From the NCBI GenBank assembly GCA_031259345.1, contig JAIRLQ010000379.1, positions 1-7,512 of the forward strand: 7,512 bases of DNA, read 5' to 3'. Positions 6,252-7,512 of the stretch are shown here, piece after piece. Below the pieces are notes generated by a model, which worked only from the letters and a program-made list of their open reading frames with translations, was not told the origin of the DNA and searched no databases. The DNA is from Treponema sp. GTDB lineage: Bacteria > Spirochaetota > Spirochaetia > Treponematales > Breznakiellaceae. The position numbers and the translations under genes are program-made. How positions within the stretch are numbered: the stretch's first letter is position 1; every line of letters starts with the position of its first letter.

Positions 6252-7454
6252 ATGAAAGTCAGATACATTTGGTTTTTTGCCATTTTATGTTTTTCATGCG
6301 CCGGGGCTTCCGCAGTTAAACAAGAAACCAGCCCCCCTGTCCGGGAAACCTTGTTTCCGCAGGAACAAACACCGGCAGAAACGGTTGAAAAGGAACATTT
6401 TGTTACTATTGTTGCGGCAGGGGACAATCTCTTTCAAACCCCAATACTTGAAGAATTTAACATCACGGATCCTGTTTCAAAAAAAACCGGGTACAGTTTT
6501 CTCCCCCTTTACGAACATATAAAGCAATATATTGAAAAAGCGGATATAGCCTTTGTAAACCAGGAAACCGTTTTTGGCCCGTCCAATTCCGTTTATTCAG
6601 GCTATCCGCTTTTTAATACTCCAAAAGAGGCAGGCGACGCGCTTGCGGCAACAGGCTTTGACGTAATCAATCATGCAACCAACCATGCCCTTGATATGGG
6701 AGAGACCGGAATCCTTTCTACCATAGAATACTGGAGTACATACCCGGACGTTTTCTGTCTCGGTATCTTTAAATCCAATGAAGAACGGGAAACGCCCTTC
6801 TGTATTATAGAAAAAAATACAATCAAAGTTGGGTTTCTGTCTTACACAACAGGTACAAACCGCATCCCCTTTCCCAAAAACAAACAATATCTTGTTTCAC
6901 TTGCCGACAGGGAGCTCATGTCCAAGGAACTTGACGCCCTCCGTTCCCTTTGCGACTACATGGTAGTGTCGATGCATTGGGGTAATGAATATGAAGAAAG
7001 CGCTTCGCCTGCCCAAAGGGAGCTTGCGGCCTTTCTGGCAGAACATAACACAGATCTTATACTTGGACACCATCCGCATGTGATCCAGCCTGTGGAACAG
7101 ATTACAAGGGCAGATTCCGGCGAAACCCTTTGTATTTATTCACTTGGCAATTTTGTTTCGGCCCATGCAGGACAGGATAAAGATGCCATCCTGGGCGGAT
7201 TGCTTTTTGCCCAATTAAAAAAAACCGAAACAGGCACACGGCTCGACAAGGCAGGCTTAATCCCGATTATCACCCATTACGAAGAGAGCGCTAAAGGCCG
7301 CACAATTTATCCATTGCATGAATACACAGAGGAGCTGGCGCAAAAACACGGCGGAAGAAAACGTTTTGCTTTATTAAACAAAGATTACTACATAAAAAAA
7401 GCCGAAGAAATCTTCGGCTCTCGGTTGTGGCTCTTTAATCCCTTTACAAATTAA
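6252..7454 (+). CDS. CapA/PGA_cap-family putative lipoprotein (metallophosphoesterase-like fold)
   Basis: The 400-residue protein starts with a short basic n-region and hydrophobic core (1-15) ending at Cys16 in LCFSC, a relaxed spirochaete-like lipobox. It is therefore probably a lipoprotein outside the cytoplasmic membrane. A linker (17-48) precedes a full PGA_cap domain (about 50-305): AAGD (55-58), FVNQE (101-105), INHATNHALDMG (139-150), MHWGNEYE (241-248), GHHPHVIQP (272-280) and YSLGNF (296-301). The Asp, Asn and His residues of these motifs are the presumed metal ligands. CapA of Bacillus takes part in poly-gamma-glutamate capsule synthesis, but many family members stand alone and have unknown substrates. 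No capB or capC partner is visible here, so a capsule role should not be assumed. The ATG directly abuts the TAA of the Rel gene (0 nt) and has no Shine-Dalgarno, so translation is probably coupled. The last 60 bases contain a hairpin that can serve as terminator for the opposite strand. Confidence 0.93.
   Translation: MKVRYIWFFAILCFSCAGASAVKQETSPPVRETLFPQEQTPAETVEKEHFVTIVAAGDNLFQTPILEEFNITDPVSKKTGYSFLPLYEHIKQYIEKADIAFVNQETVFGPSNSVYSGYPLFNTPKEAGDALAATGFDVINHATNHALDMGETGILSTIEYWSTYPDVFCLGIFKSNEERETPFCIIEKNTIKVGFLSYTTGTNRIPFPKNKQYLVSLADRELMSKELDALRSLCDYMVVSMHWGNEYEESASPAQRELAAFLAEHNTDLILGHHPHVIQPVEQITRADSGETLCIYSLGNFVSAHAGQDKDAILGGLLFAQLKKTETGTRLDKAGLIPIITHYEESAKGRTIYPLHEYTEELAQKHGGRKRFALLNKDYYIKKAEEIFGSRLWLFNPFTN
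7394..7419 (-). terminator. Intrinsic terminator for the convergent minus-strand gene
   Basis: On the minus strand AGCCGAAGA (7419-7411) pairs with TCTTCGGCT (7408-7400), and the arms lead directly into a seven-base T run at 7400-7394. This is a classic hairpin plus U-tract. It starts about 39 nt after the stop of the partial minus-strand gene at 7458. It lies inside the coding sequence of the CapA-like gene. On the plus strand the hairpin is not followed by a T run, so it should act in one direction only. Confidence 0.75.
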
Positions 7455-7457
7455 AAA

Positions 7458-7512
7458 CTATGCCTGACTGGTATCAATAACATTTTTTTTGCCGTGTTTA
7501 ATTGCGGCTTTA
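7458..7512 (-). CDS. C-terminal end of a convergent gene, partial
   Basis: On the minus strand the frame from the right edge reads 17 complete codons, ending in NVIDTSQA and a TAG at 7460-7458. The sequence is Lys-rich and plausible as a protein C-terminus, but too short to identify. Support comes mainly from position: the stop is followed on the same strand by a good intrinsic terminator, and it lies 3 nt beyond the stop of the CapA-like gene in a tail-to-tail arrangement. The N-terminal part lies outside the window. Confidence 0.5.
   Translation of the reverse strand, partial: KAAIKHGKKNVIDTSQA

Noticed and set aside
7400..7419. The hairpin near the end of the CapA-like gene as its own plus-strand terminator
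   Set aside because: It lies before the stop codon and is followed on the plus strand by mixed sequence, not T residues. The T-run is on the other strand's 3' side.
6252..7454. Capsule (poly-gamma-glutamate) biosynthesis locus
   Set aside because: Only a CapA-type domain is present; no CapB ligase or CapC partner is seen, and the neighbours are translation and stringent-response genes.

Overview
The window reads as ordinary bacterial chromosome. It probably comes from a spirochaete, most likely a Treponema-like host-associated species. That assignment is an inference from protein style: two lipoproteins with relaxed spirochaete-type lipoboxes, GGQ-Cys in release factor 1, and AT-leaning codon use in the housekeeping genes. 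No rRNA or other taxonomic marker is present. Base composition is uneven. The left 1.4 kb is very GC-rich because it encodes a Pro/Ala/Glu-rich protein, while the right 5 kb is moderate to AT-rich.

Layout. On the minus strand (1-1871) lie a 142-residue single-span membrane protein and, 13 bases after it, a large proline-rich repeat lipoprotein that runs off the left edge. A divergent intergenic region follows (1872-2105). It holds an extended -10 promoter firing left, a TATAAT firing right and a perfect 11-bp palindromic element between them. In both directions the predicted transcription start falls almost on the start codon, so both mRNAs may be leaderless. On the plus strand (2106-7454) is a tightly packed probable operon: a 59-residue cysteine-containing small protein, prfA (release factor 1), prmC (the methyltransferase that modifies the release-factor GGQ glutamine), a long RelA/SpoT-family protein, and a CapA-type (PGA_cap) putative lipoprotein. 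Junctions are +8 overlap, 12 nt, 2 nt and 0 nt. At the right edge, the last 17 codons of a convergent minus-strand gene are visible. Its likely intrinsic terminator lies inside the 3' end of the capA-like gene.

How the genes work together. prfA and prmC are a functional pair in translation termination. The Rel protein links translation and starvation to (p)ppGpp signalling. Here it has lost the histidines of its hydrolase (HD) site but keeps the synthetase residues, so it is predicted to be a synthetase-only descendant of a bifunctional Rel, with a shortened region between TGS and the Cys domain. The CapA-like protein is exported and its substrate is unknown. I see no CRISPR array, tRNA, rRNA, intact mobile element or clearly new multigene system. 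The items most worth a second look are the degenerate Rel, the paired leaderless promoters, the palindromic element, the small Cys protein coupled to prfA, and the terminator embedded in a convergent coding sequence.
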